A DNA stretch of 64,000 nucleotides, from positions 558,001 to 622,000 of the forward strand of contig NZ_CP045385.1 in NCBI RefSeq assembly GCF_009363615.1, in the 5' to 3' direction. Both the position numbers and the translations under genes were made by a program. Below the pieces are notes generated by a model. The model saw nothing but the letters and a program-made list of their open reading frames with translations. It had not been told where the DNA came from and made no database searches. Origin of the DNA: Ruegeria sp. THAF33. GTDB taxonomy: Bacteria > Pseudomonadota > Alphaproteobacteria > Rhodobacterales > Rhodobacteraceae. Shown here in pieces: positions 35,347-43,959 of this stretch. Position 1 is the first letter of the stretch. Each line of letters starts with the position of its first letter.

Positions 35347-36363
35347 TTATTGCTGGACCGGCTCGCGGCCGATGGCTTCGAGAACTGCATTCAGTTTCTC
35401 GACACCACCAATGGACTCGTAGAATTGCGGCCATACAGCTTCGGTCGCCAGTTGAATGAACTCGGCTTCGTCGTTCTCGGGGTCGATAATTTCCATCCCC
35501 TTGGCCGTCAGCTCTTCCTTGATGGCTGCTTCCGAGTCCCGCAGGAACTGGGCCGAGACCTGAGTGGCTTCCTGCCCTGCTTCCAGGATCATTTGCTGTT
35601 CCTCTTCGGACAGGTCCTGGAACACGGCTTCCGAGATGATCAGCGGTTCGATCGAGAAGATGTAACGCAGGTTGGTGACGTGGTCCTGAACCTCGTAGAA
35701 CTTCATCGCATTGATCGTCAGGTAAGGGTTGTCCTGACCGTCAACCACTTTGGTCTGCAGGCCGGTGAAGGTTTCCGACCAGGCCATCGGGGTCGGGTTG
35801 ATGCCCCATGCCTTGTAGGTTTCGATCATGATTTCGTTTTTGGGAACGCGAATGATCAGGTCCTGCAAATCCGCAACCGATTTGACCGGCTTCTTCGAGT
35901 TCGTCAGACGGCGGAAACCGGTATACGTCCAGCCGATGATGCGGACGCCGGCATCACGGATGGTGTTTTCTATCAGTTCCTGACCGATTGGACCCTGGGT
36001 CAATTTTTCGGCATCTTCCAAGCTGAGAATGACATAGGGCAGAGTGAAAACGCCGACCGACGGCGAGAATGGCGTGATGTTGTTGATTGCCAGCAGTGAC
36101 ATGTCCAGCGTGCCGATGGCGGCCTCGTTCACGGTGTCCTGCTCGGAACCGAGCTGACCGTTCAGGAACAGCGTCGCGGTGTGCTCACCGCCTGATTTTT
36201 CTTCAAGCGCTTTTACGAAAGCGAGCCCCAGCGCCTCTTGAGCGCTGCCCGCGCTGTCGCCGACAGCGATCTTGAAATTCTTCGCCTCGGCCGTGCCTGC
36301 AACCATCAGTGCGGCAACGGAAACGGCTGCGCTGAAAGTGCCAAGCTTTTTGATAAATGACAT
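35347..36363 (-). CDS. tauK: TRAP transporter substrate-binding protein, taurine type
   Basis: A 338-residue DctP-family protein with a signal peptide (cut near GTAEA) and the DctP segment LQDLIIRVPKNEIMIETYKAW near 165, where the arginine normally binds the acidic group of the ligand. The ATG follows GGAGGAAATCC. It is the first gene of the taurine transcript and is divergent from a lysR gene. Taurine as ligand is inferred from the rest of the operon. Confidence 0.88.
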   Translation of the reverse strand: MSFIKKLGTFSAAVSVAALMVAGTAEAKNFKIAVGDSAGSAQEALGLAFVKALEEKSGGEHTATLFLNGQLGSEQDTVNEAAIGTLDMSLLAINNITPFSPSVGVFTLPYVILSLEDAEKLTQGPIGQELIENTIRDAGVRIIGWTYTGFRRLTNSKKPVKSVADLQDLIIRVPKNEIMIETYKAWGINPTPMAWSETFTGLQTKVVDGQDNPYLTINAMKFYEVQDHVTNLRYIFSIEPLIISEAVFQDLSEEEQQMILEAGQEATQVSAQFLRDSEAAIKEELTAKGMEIIDPENDEAEFIQLATEAVWPQFYESIGGVEKLNAVLEAIGREPVQQ

Positions 36364-36520
36364 GGATTTCCTCCCATTTGTCGTGTTTCGAGGTGCGCGC
36401 TGACCTGGGGAGAAATAGGCCAGTCCGATTCTACCTCGGCGACACGAAGCTAACTTGCCAAAATGGTTTCGTCGTTGTTAATATTTGCGCGAAAGGTTTC
36501 ATTAATCTCAAACATACGAT

Positions 36521-37447
36521 ATGAGTCAGAACAAACTTGATACCCGGATCGGCGACACGGACATCCGTCTGCTGCGCGTGTTCAAAACCGTCGCGGAAAG
36601 TGGTGGTATCACGGCCGCCGAGATCGAGCTGAACATCGGAAAATCGACGATCTCGAAACACTTGTCTGATCTGGAACTGAGGCTTGGCCTGAAGCTGTGC
36701 AACCGGGGGCCGTCAGGGTTTTCACTGACGGAAGACGGCGAGAAGGTGCTGGCGGCGGCAGAAGACCTGCTTATTTCCGTGGCGCAGTTCAGAACCGAGG
36801 TCAACGAAGTCAAACAACAACTGGCCGGCAGTATTCGCGTGGCTTTGTTCGATCAATGTACAACCAACCCCGAAGCCCAACTTGCCCGCACCATTCACAA
36901 GTTCAATGAGGCCGCACCGGCGGTTCACATCGAGCTGTCGCTGGAACCCCCAAACGTGATTGAGACAATGGTCATCACCGGGCATCTGGATGTTGGCATC
37001 ATCGCTTTGCACCGACCATCGGCAAGCCTGGATTACACACCGCTCTATGGGGAAAACATGTTCTTGTACTGTGGGCAGGAACACCCCCTGTTTGACCGGT
37101 CGGATCCAGAATTGAAACTGAGTGTTCTTCGCAAGTTCAACTATGCCGGCCTGAATGTGAACTCACCAAATCTCATCGTTGGTCAACAACTGGGGTTTCG
37201 ACGTGCGGCCAAAGTGCAGAACGAACAAGCCCTTGTCATTCTAATACTGTCAGGTCGCTACCTTGGGTTTCTTCCCGATCATCTGGCGCAGGAATTCGTC
37301 GAACAGGGGCTTATGAAACAGGTCCTGCCCAAAGAGATCAAATACAGAACCCGTTTCGCGGCCGTGGCCAGAAAACAACCTGCGCCAACACGCGTGGCCA
37401 AGCTGTTTCTGGAAACTCTGGTAAAGGTGCATTCTCAGGTACAGTAG
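36521..37447 (+). CDS. LysR-family regulator, probably of the taurine operon
   Basis: This 308-residue LysR protein has its HTH at residues 28-47 (GITAAEIELNIGKSTISKHL) and a substrate-binding domain from about 95. It is divergent from tauK with 157 bases between, the classical arrangement for a LysR activator and its target. Taurine clusters of Rhodobacterales usually carry the MocR-type TauR instead, so this is a departure. No effector is known. Confidence 0.88.
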   Translation: MSQNKLDTRIGDTDIRLLRVFKTVAESGGITAAEIELNIGKSTISKHLSDLELRLGLKLCNRGPSGFSLTEDGEKVLAAAEDLLISVAQFRTEVNEVKQQLAGSIRVALFDQCTTNPEAQLARTIHKFNEAAPAVHIELSLEPPNVIETMVITGHLDVGIIALHRPSASLDYTPLYGENMFLYCGQEHPLFDRSDPELKLSVLRKFNYAGLNVNSPNLIVGQQLGFRRAAKVQNEQALVILILSGRYLGFLPDHLAQEFVEQGLMKQVLPKEIKYRTRFAAVARKQPAPTRVAKLFLETLVKVHSQVQ

Positions 37448-37527
37448 GAACGCGGACAGGGCGTCTTGTTTCCCAGGCCCAAACCCGCCCGTACCTGAAA
37501 TTAGCACACGGCGCGAGGCCGCGCGGA

Positions 37528-37872
37528 TCAATCGCAGGCTGCGGTAACGATCATTTCGACCTTCAGAACATCACGAGCCAGTTTCGCCTCGCCACAGGCA
37601 CGGGCCGGGGCGTGGCCCTCTGGCACCCAGGCATCCCAGACCGCGTTCATTTCGGCAAAGTCGGCCATGTCCGACAGCCAGATCACACATTGTAGGATGC
37701 GCGTCTTGTCGCTGCCGGCCTTGGCCAGAAGGTCCTCGATCTTGGCAAGGATGTCACGGGTTTGATCCGCAACGGTTGCAGCATCGGAAACCTGACCGCA
37801 CAGATAGGCGCTTCCGTTATGTTTGACGATGCGGCTCATGCGTTTGCCGGTCTCGATCCGAGTAATGGTCAC
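37528..37872 (-). CDS. RidA-family deaminase-like protein
   Basis: This 114-residue protein of the RidA/YjgF family keeps the conserved [19 protein letters not shown] region and the C-terminal arginine in [13 protein letters not shown]. It hydrolyses reactive imine/enamine intermediates made by PLP or flavin amino-acid enzymes. The start is GTG with AGGAG about nine bases upstream. It is convergent with the lysR gene. Confidence 0.85.
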   Translation of the reverse strand: MTITRIETGKRMSRIVKHNGSAYLCGQVSDAATVADQTRDILAKIEDLLAKAGSDKTRILQCVIWLSDMADFAEMNAVWDAWVPEGHAPARACGEAKLARDVLKVEMIVTAACD

Positions 37873-38641
37873 AACTGCTGTCTCCTGTTTCGATGGGTAT
37901 GTTCCGGTTAGGCGATAGAGCGAAACGACACCAACCGCCAGCCCGGACCTTCAATCATCGAATAATTGCCAGCCTGCTGCGCGGGGTTTTTCAACCCGAC
38001 AGCACGCTTATGTCCGGTGCGCGGCGATGTGACAATCCGTTGCCAGCGCCGTGCGGACAGGACGTTTTCACCGTTGCTTTTTCTTTCTTGTCTTAGGCGC
38101 CTCGGCCAACACATTTGGTGAAACATCGCGGCCCTGGTTCACAAGGCGTTTTACGGAGATTTCCCAGTCTGCTTTCAATCGGCCAAGAGCTCCTCCGCTC
38201 GCCCCTATATCGGAGCGCCATATGCCACCCTGCACTGCCGAAACGCTGCTTTTTTGCATGCCCGATGCAGGACAGCGAAGTTGGTCGACTGACGTAAATG
38301 GTTTCAAAAAACCACGGGTGCTCATGCGATGTACTGCTGCAACCCAATCAGCTGAAACATCTGACGCTGAAAAACAGGATCTGGACCTATTCCGAACAAC
38401 GGGCAACGGCCACCGAGTTTCATTTGATCTCGCGCCTGAAGGCTTGGTCGGGAGACGAGCTGATCTTTGAGGAAGAGAAAGCGCATGTCATTCCGCGCAA
38501 TGGAATGTAGTTGAAAACACGTTGGAACAGCGGCGCTGAGACCCGTGGCGGGACTTGCCTTTGCAGTCCTGTCAACCCAACCGAATGGTCCAGACCTGCG
38601 CGGACATGTCTGGACGGGTCCGTCGTTGCACCATGTGCCGG
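37873..38641. other. Gene-poor interval with degraded sequence
   Basis: No intact gene is visible over 769 bases. Short frames exist on both strands, none with a convincing ribosome binding site and neighbour-like codon usage. One plus-strand stretch near 38328 resembles the start of an NADH:flavin oxidoreductase and is listed separately. The interval reads like decayed coding DNA at an old insertion or deletion point. Confidence 0.5.
38328..38510 (+). pseudogene. Possible remnant of an old-yellow-enzyme-family gene N-terminus
   Basis: In-frame translation gives DVLLQPNQLKHLTLKNRI, very like the N-terminal LxxPxxLKHLTLKNRI motif of the NADH:flavin oxidoreductase/trimethylamine dehydrogenase family. 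The similarity then breaks down, and the frame stops at 38510. No flavin or catalytic regions follow. The evidence is one motif only, so this is a weak but specific match. Confidence 0.35.
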
Positions 38642-39103
38642 TCAGAACCCCAAAGCGCTGCCGGATTTGATGGTATCCATGGAAACGAAGGTTCTGAACT
38701 TTCGAATGTTTCCGTTTTCAAAGAACATCCTGCGGGTGAAATCTTCGTAAACCGCCATGCTTTCGACGACCACGACAACCATGAAATCAACCTCTCCGGT
38801 CACGTAAAAGCATTGCTGGACTTCCGGAGCATTCAGCAGGGTTTTCTTGACGGCATCAATCTCGTCCGGGGTTTCGCTGACCAGTTCAAGTTCAACGAAG
38901 ATGGTAAGCTGAAGACCCACGGCCGCCGGGTCAACGACGGCCACATTGGCTCGTATCACGCCCTCGGCCTCCATCCGGCGGATACGGCGCTGCACCGAGG
39001 GCGCGGACAGATTTACGGCCTCGCCAATCTTGTGCTGCGTGGTTTTGTTGTCTTGTTGCAAAATCCGCAGGATCGCGCGGTCAAAGTCATCCAATTGCGT
39101 CAT
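38642..39103 (-). CDS. Lrp/AsnC-family transcriptional regulator
   Basis: This 153-residue regulator has an HTH near 20-42 (TQHKIGEAVNLSAPSVQRRI) and a RAM effector domain ending near the C-terminus. It is divergent from the M20 peptidase gene with about 110 bases between. The ATG at 39103 begins the usual DDFDRAILRILQQDN, so the extra ten codons to 39133 were not used. It probably senses an amino acid and controls the two downstream genes. Confidence 0.88.
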   Translation of the reverse strand: MTQLDDFDRAILRILQQDNKTTQHKIGEAVNLSAPSVQRRIRRMEAEGVIRANVAVVDPAAVGLQLTIFVELELVSETPDEIDAVKKTLLNAPEVQQCFYVTGEVDFMVVVVVESMAVYEDFTRRMFFENGNIRKFRTFVSMDTIKSGSALGF

Positions 39104-39212
39104 GTGAAAGAAACTTGCATCGCTGGCCACCAACTAGAGCCCTTGTTTCAGGTCACTTGCAATAAACTTGTTTCACTCATGTGAAGCAACACGTCGAAGG
39201 GGAAGTTTTGCC

Positions 39213-40355
39213 GTGACAGCATTGACAGAACGCCTGCGTGCGTTGCGCCACGAGTTTCATCGCAACCCCGAGCTTGGATTTCAGGAAGTTCGGACCAAGG
39301 CCCGGATTGCCGAGCATCTGCGCAACCTGGGCATCGAGGTGTTTGAAGGGGTCGGTGTCGTGGGCGTCTTGAAGGCGGGCAATGGCAATCGCGCCATCGG
39401 GCTGCGCGCGGATTTCGACGCGCTGCCGATCACCGAGGTCAACACGTTTGCGTACAAGTCGCAGAACGCAGGTGTCATGCATGCCTGTGGCCATGATGGC
39501 CACACGGTGATGCTGCTTGGGGCCGCCGAATTGCTGGCCAAGGATCCGGCGTTTGACGGCACGGTTGTCTTTCTGTTCCAGCCCAACGAAGAGCATGGGC
39601 TTGGGGCAAGGGCGATGATCGATGAAGGGGTCTTGCGGACCTTCCCGATTGATGAGGTTTACGGCGCGCACAATCTTCCGGGAGAGCCTGTCGGGCGGGT
39701 TTCCACCCGCGCCGGTGTCATCTGTTGCAGTGAAAGCCTGTTTGAAATCACGCTTTCCGGTCAGGGCGGTCATGCCTCGATGCCGCATGTCGGGCGCGAA
39801 ACGATCACGCCTGCGGCGGAACTGGTATTGGCCCTGCAAACCATCGTTTCACGCAAGCTTGCACCTTCATCCGGCGCCGTGGTGTCGGTGACCGAGTTCA
39901 TCACCGACGGGCAGCGCAATGTGCTTCCGGGGCGCACTGTTCTGAAAGGTGACGCGCGGGCCGTGTCACCGGAAGACCGCAGGCTGATCGAGCGCACCAT
40001 GCGCCAGATCTCAGCCGGTGTGGCCGAAAGCCATGGCGTCGAGGTGAGTGTGGATTTCCGCACCGCATTCATCGAGGCAAACAACGATGCCGATGCCGCA
40101 TCGCATGTCGTTTCAGCGGCGGCGGCCATGGGTCTTGAGGTGGACGGAGACCGCTCTGCCATGTCTTTCTCGGAAGATTTTGCCGAATTTGCCGCCGTTG
40201 TGCCCGGATGTTTCCTGCTTATCGGCAACGGGACCGAAGGATCAGTGGGCCGTCCGCTGCACTCGGCTGATTACGATTTCAACGACGAACTGCTTCCGCT
40301 GGGTGCAGAACTCTGGGCAGAGCTGGTGCGGCAGCGCCTGCCGCTGACCCCCTGA
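39213..40355 (+). CDS. M20-family amidohydrolase (N-acyl amino acid/hippurate hydrolase-like)
   Basis: This 380-residue metal-dependent aminoacylase has M20D/IAA-amidohydrolase features: MHACGHDGHTVMLLGAA with metal ligand residues, NEEHGLGARAM with the catalytic Glu, and GQGGHASMPH in the lid domain. It cleaves an N-acyl group from an amino acid. The GTG at 39213 has AAGGGGAAG before it; the frame opens at 39168. It is followed 14 bases on by a PLP lyase, so the pair may deacylate and then deaminate the same compound. Confidence 0.88.
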   Translation: MTALTERLRALRHEFHRNPELGFQEVRTKARIAEHLRNLGIEVFEGVGVVGVLKAGNGNRAIGLRADFDALPITEVNTFAYKSQNAGVMHACGHDGHTVMLLGAAELLAKDPAFDGTVVFLFQPNEEHGLGARAMIDEGVLRTFPIDEVYGAHNLPGEPVGRVSTRAGVICCSESLFEITLSGQGGHASMPHVGRETITPAAELVLALQTIVSRKLAPSSGAVVSVTEFITDGQRNVLPGRTVLKGDARAVSPEDRRLIERTMRQISAGVAESHGVEVSVDFRTAFIEANNDADAASHVVSAAAAMGLEVDGDRSAMSFSEDFAEFAAVVPGCFLLIGNGTEGSVGRPLHSADYDFNDELLPLGAELWAELVRQRLPLTP

Positions 40356-40369
40356 CAGGATACACGACC

Positions 40370-41542
40370 ATGACAGAAATCATCGCCCATCAGGCAGGCA
40401 GGCCGAGCTTCGGCCCCGCTGCCGAAACCGTTTTGACACAACAGGATTTCGATCGCGCAGCAAGGGAAATCACCCAATGGGAGGGGTATGCGCCAACGCC
40501 TCTGCATTCTTTGCCCGCGTTAGCAGCCGAGATCGGCGTCGCGGAGGTTCACTACAAAGATGAAGGTCCCCGGTTTGGGCTTGGCAGTTTCAAGGCCTTG
40601 GGGGGGGCCTTTGCCGCCTTGCGCGTTCTGCAACGTGAAATATCGCGACGGACCGGTCAGGACGTGTCGTTGGAAGATATCCGTACTGGCCGCTGCGCCG
40701 ACATGGTTGCCAGTATCACGCTTGTTTCGGCGACCGATGGCAACCACGGTCGGTCCCTCGCGTGGGGGTGCAAGCGGTTCGGCGCGCCTTGCCGGATCTA
40801 CATTCACGCCGAGGTCAGTGAAGGCCGCGCGCAAGCCATGCGCGATCTGGGGGCCGACGTCGTGCGCATCGATGGAGACTATGACGCTTCGGTGGATCAG
40901 TGTCGGCGGGAAGCCGACGAGAACGGCTGGTTCGTGGTTTCGGACACATCCTGGCCAGGCTACACCGACCCGCCGCGCGACGTGATGTCGGGCTATGGCG
41001 TCATGGTCAAGGAAGTCGTGAATGCAATGGACGCGGCACCGACGCATGTCTTTCTGCAAGGTGGAGTTGGAGGGCTTGCCGCGGCGGTTGCGGCAGCTTT
41101 GCGTCAGGCCTGGGGTGATGCCGCGCCGCGCGTCGTGGTCGTGGAACCGCATCTGGCGGCGTGTTTGTTCGAAAGCGCAAGGCAGGGGCAAGCCGCGTCC
41201 GTAGATATCGATGAGGAAACCATCATGGCGGGTTTGTCCTGCGGGGTGCCGTCACCGATGGCGTGGGAGGTTTTGCACAGCGAAGCCTCGGACTTTCTGA
41301 CAATCGACGATCAGCTGATACCGCCCACCGTCCGTCGTCTGGCGCGTCCGCATGGCAGTGATCCGGCGATCGAAGCCGGTGAGAGCGGCGTCGCCGGATT
41401 GGCTGCATTGATCGAAGCAGCCAACAACCCCGAGCTTTTCCAGAAGCTTGGATTGACGCCGCAGTCTCGGGTTTTGACGATCGGTTCCGAAGGCGTGACG
41501 GATCCCGATATCTATGCCCGGATCATGCAAGGCAACGTGTAG
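40370..41542 (+). CDS. Diaminopropionate ammonia-lyase-like PLP enzyme
   Basis: This 390-residue fold-type II PLP enzyme has the cofactor lysine in GLGSFKALGGAF near 75, SATDGNHGRSLAW near 120 and LQGGVGGLAAAV near 228. Length and motifs match diaminopropionate ammonia-lyase (DpaL/YgeX), which converts diaminopropionate to pyruvate and ammonia. The adjacent M20 acylase could supply the free diamine. The substrate remains an inference, because related enzymes act on other beta-substituted amino acids. Confidence 0.82.
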   Translation: MTEIIAHQAGRPSFGPAAETVLTQQDFDRAAREITQWEGYAPTPLHSLPALAAEIGVAEVHYKDEGPRFGLGSFKALGGAFAALRVLQREISRRTGQDVSLEDIRTGRCADMVASITLVSATDGNHGRSLAWGCKRFGAPCRIYIHAEVSEGRAQAMRDLGADVVRIDGDYDASVDQCRREADENGWFVVSDTSWPGYTDPPRDVMSGYGVMVKEVVNAMDAAPTHVFLQGGVGGLAAAVAAALRQAWGDAAPRVVVVEPHLAACLFESARQGQAASVDIDEETIMAGLSCGVPSPMAWEVLHSEASDFLTIDDQLIPPTVRRLARPHGSDPAIEAGESGVAGLAALIEAANNPELFQKLGLTPQSRVLTIGSEGVTDPDIYARIMQGNV

Positions 41543-41660
41543 CTCAGCTGCAATTCCTGAGGGCACAGAGGCCAATCAGCTCAGCCCAAAGCCCAGTTGC
41601 AATGGGCCCTGGGACGGTTGAATCCGACATGGTGGCCTGCAACGGAGAAGTTCCATCAAA

Positions 41661-41692
41661 CGACATCCCGATGTCGTAGGAGTTGTATACAG
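41661..41692. promoter_or_regulatory. Dyads upstream of the MFS gene
   Basis: CGACAT-CCCG-ATGTCG (41661-41676) is a six-base-arm inverted repeat. Just after it, TTGTATACAG (41683-41692) carries the TGTATACA palindrome also found in the GntR-regulated region near 14.8 kb. Together they form a candidate regulatory region 29 bases before the MFS start. Confidence 0.4.
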
Positions 41693-41720
41693 GCCAGACC
41701 CGCATCAGTAGCGGTTGGCC

Positions 41721-42989
41721 ATGATACGCGCGTTAAACGAAAACTGGGCACTGTTCCTGGGGATGTTCATGCTGATGGTTGCCAACGGTCTGTTGGCGAC
41801 GCTGCTGACGATCCGGGGGGCCAGTCTGGGCTTTAGTGACTTCACGATTTCCGTCATGCAGGCAAGCTATCCTTTAGGCGCGCTTGCGGGGACGGCACTT
41901 GCCCCGAGGCTGGTCGAAAATGTCGGGCATATTCGGGCATTTTCGGCCCTCGCCTCGCTGGTTTCGATTGCGGCCATCGTGCATCTGTTGACCAGCGACG
42001 CGATCAGCTGGAGCGTGATGCGTCTGTTGGGCGGGTTTTGTTACCCGGGGCTTTACGTCATCACCGAAAGCTGGCTGAACGCGAAATCCGAGAACAACAT
42101 GCGCGCTCAGGTTCTGTCGCTATACTTCATTATACAGCTTGCCGGCCCGGCGCTTGGCACCGCCATAGTAGGCTTTCCCGACCCTACCGGGAACCTGCTG
42201 TTCGGGCTTGTTTCCATCCTGATTTCGCTTTCGATCGTGCCGCTTCTTCTGTCGGGCAACAAGGCGCCGGAATATGCCGCGCCGGAACGCATGTCGGTTC
42301 CGGTGCTGTACAAGGTTTCGCCCATCGCAGTCATCGGAATCGTTCTGGTCAGCATCGGTGTCGCGGCGTCCTATATCTCGTTGCCGCTTTATGCGTTGCA
42401 AAACGGCTTTACGACGGCGCAGGCGTCAGGGGCGCTGGTGGCGGCGCTGATCGCCGGTGCGGTGGTGCAATACCCCGTCGGCTGGCTGTCTGATCACACA
42501 GACAGACGCTATGTGGTCATCGGGCTGGGTGTCGTTACGACCCTGTCCAGTCTTTGGATGGCCATCGATACGTCGCCGTCTCATATCGTCTATGGTTTTG
42601 TCCTGATCGCAATCGGGCTGTATCCCGCGTATTCGATTCTGACGGCGCATGCCAATGATCAGCTCAACCTGTCTCAGATCGTTCCCGCCAGTGGCACGAT
42701 GGTGCTGCTGCTGAATGTCGGCCTGCTGGTGGGAACCATGCTGGGGCCGAACTCTATCTCATTGTTCGGCGGGCGCGGTCTTCAGTTTCTTCTGGCGGCT
42801 ATCGGTATTGCGGTCGCCCTTTTCGCATTGATCCGGCGCGTTCAGGTGGCCGCGCCCACCGACACCGGCGATGTGCAGGTCGTGGGGATTATCGGCACCG
42901 GGCAACCCGGGGTCTTGCAGGCCGAAACCTGGGTTCAAGAGGAAGAATCCCGGACAGACCCGGACTCATCCCAAGGGTTCAAAGCATAG
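41721..42989 (+). CDS. MFS transporter (YcaD-like)
   Basis: This 422-residue major facilitator has about 12 hydrophobic helices. The start is the ATG at 41721; a TTG at 41715 in the same frame is possible. MFS traits include GWLSDHTDRRYV near 258 between helices 8 and 9, as in sugar/drug exporters of the YcaD group. The hydrophilic C-terminal tail of about 45 residues is unusual. It follows the PLP lyase after 178 bases and may export or import a related metabolite. Confidence 0.85.
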   Translation: MIRALNENWALFLGMFMLMVANGLLATLLTIRGASLGFSDFTISVMQASYPLGALAGTALAPRLVENVGHIRAFSALASLVSIAAIVHLLTSDAISWSVMRLLGGFCYPGLYVITESWLNAKSENNMRAQVLSLYFIIQLAGPALGTAIVGFPDPTGNLLFGLVSILISLSIVPLLLSGNKAPEYAAPERMSVPVLYKVSPIAVIGIVLVSIGVAASYISLPLYALQNGFTTAQASGALVAALIAGAVVQYPVGWLSDHTDRRYVVIGLGVVTTLSSLWMAIDTSPSHIVYGFVLIAIGLYPAYSILTAHANDQLNLSQIVPASGTMVLLLNVGLLVGTMLGPNSISLFGGRGLQFLLAAIGIAVALFALIRRVQVAAPTDTGDVQVVGIIGTGQPGVLQAETWVQEEESRTDPDSSQGFKA

Positions 42990-42995
42990 GCTGTT

Positions 42996-43955
42996 TCATT
43001 CGCGCCCGGCGCGACGGACGTCGTGCCGATGCGGCGGTAAAACCGAGATCGAAGCCGCCTTTGAAGCACCGGACCATTCTGCACCGCAGGACCCCGTCAG
43101 AAATCCGTCGCTCAACCGAATACCAGGATCAGCGCCACGCAGGGCGCGCTCCACTTCTCCTTGGGGAAGATCACCGTCGATACGTTTTCGATACAGTGTG
43201 CACAGCTGACGAAAACCGCCAGATTGCGGCGACAGACGCAACGCCGAGATGCCAGCCTGTTTCAGCAGGTCGATCTGATGGTCCGCACAGGCATGGCTGT
43301 CTGACAGGGTCTGCACACCGTTCATGGCCATAAAAGGCTTGCCGTCGCCGGTCAGAACGTCCAACCCGTCCGGATCGTCTTCGCAGGCAAACTGGCAATT
43401 GTCCTTGCTGCGCCCATGCAATCGCGCATGGTAACAGCGCCCGGAAATGGCCAGCGGCAACCTGCCATGCCCCCATATTTCTATCGCGACGCCCAAGTCC
43501 GAGGCAGCTTGCGCCAGCGTTTTGACCGAAGCGATGGGCAATTCCGGCGGAAGACAAACCCGGCGCGCACCCCGAGCGGCCAACCATCTCAAAGTGCCTT
43601 CGTTGTAGACATTTACCAACGGGCCAACGGCAAACGTGCAGGTGCCGGGCAAATGTGCCAGCGCGGTCAGATCGTTGATCTCGACCATGACGCCCATTTC
43701 TGCAAGCTCAGCGGTGAGTTTGCGCTCGCGTTTCAGGGTCACAAGGGCCAGGCTTGTCAGCGCAACCTCTTTGCCCGCCTCCACCAGCCGGGAAATCGCC
43801 GTGGGGATACGATCCTGATAAAACGGCAAGCGCTTGGAACAGACCAGTTCCCCAAGCACGACGCGGTCGACGGGCGATCGGGCCAAATCATCGTAGAATG
43901 CAGCCCAGGTTTCGGCGGGCCAGAAGAACTGGTTCGGACCTACTGTCAGTTCCAT
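42996..43955 (-). CDS. ubiV: UbiV-like U32 protein, oxygen-independent ubiquinone hydroxylation
   Basis: This 319-residue U32-peptidase-family protein pairs with UbiU to hydroxylate ubiquinone precursors without oxygen. Cysteines expected for a [4Fe-4S] cluster are present: one near residue 39 (ELVCSKR) and a C-terminal group CYHAR ... NCQFACE near 173-191. It lies four bases after ubiU and shares its operon with ubiT. The family fold is an apparently non-proteolytic TIM barrel. E. coli UbiT, UbiU and UbiV form the reference pathway. Confidence 0.92.
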   Translation of the reverse strand: MELTVGPNQFFWPAETWAAFYDDLARSPVDRVVLGELVCSKRLPFYQDRIPTAISRLVEAGKEVALTSLALVTLKRERKLTAELAEMGVMVEINDLTALAHLPGTCTFAVGPLVNVYNEGTLRWLAARGARRVCLPPELPIASVKTLAQAASDLGVAIEIWGHGRLPLAISGRCYHARLHGRSKDNCQFACEDDPDGLDVLTGDGKPFMAMNGVQTLSDSHACADHQIDLLKQAGISALRLSPQSGGFRQLCTLYRKRIDGDLPQGEVERALRGADPGIRLSDGFLTGSCGAEWSGASKAASISVLPPHRHDVRRAGRE

Positions 43956-43959
43956 CGGA

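Noticed and set aside
37908..38406. Minus-strand frames between ridA and lrp
   Set aside because: Two overlapping frames look partly coding-like (basic, GKTRKKKQR-type ends) but none has a ribosome binding site or recognisable domain; treated as decayed sequence.
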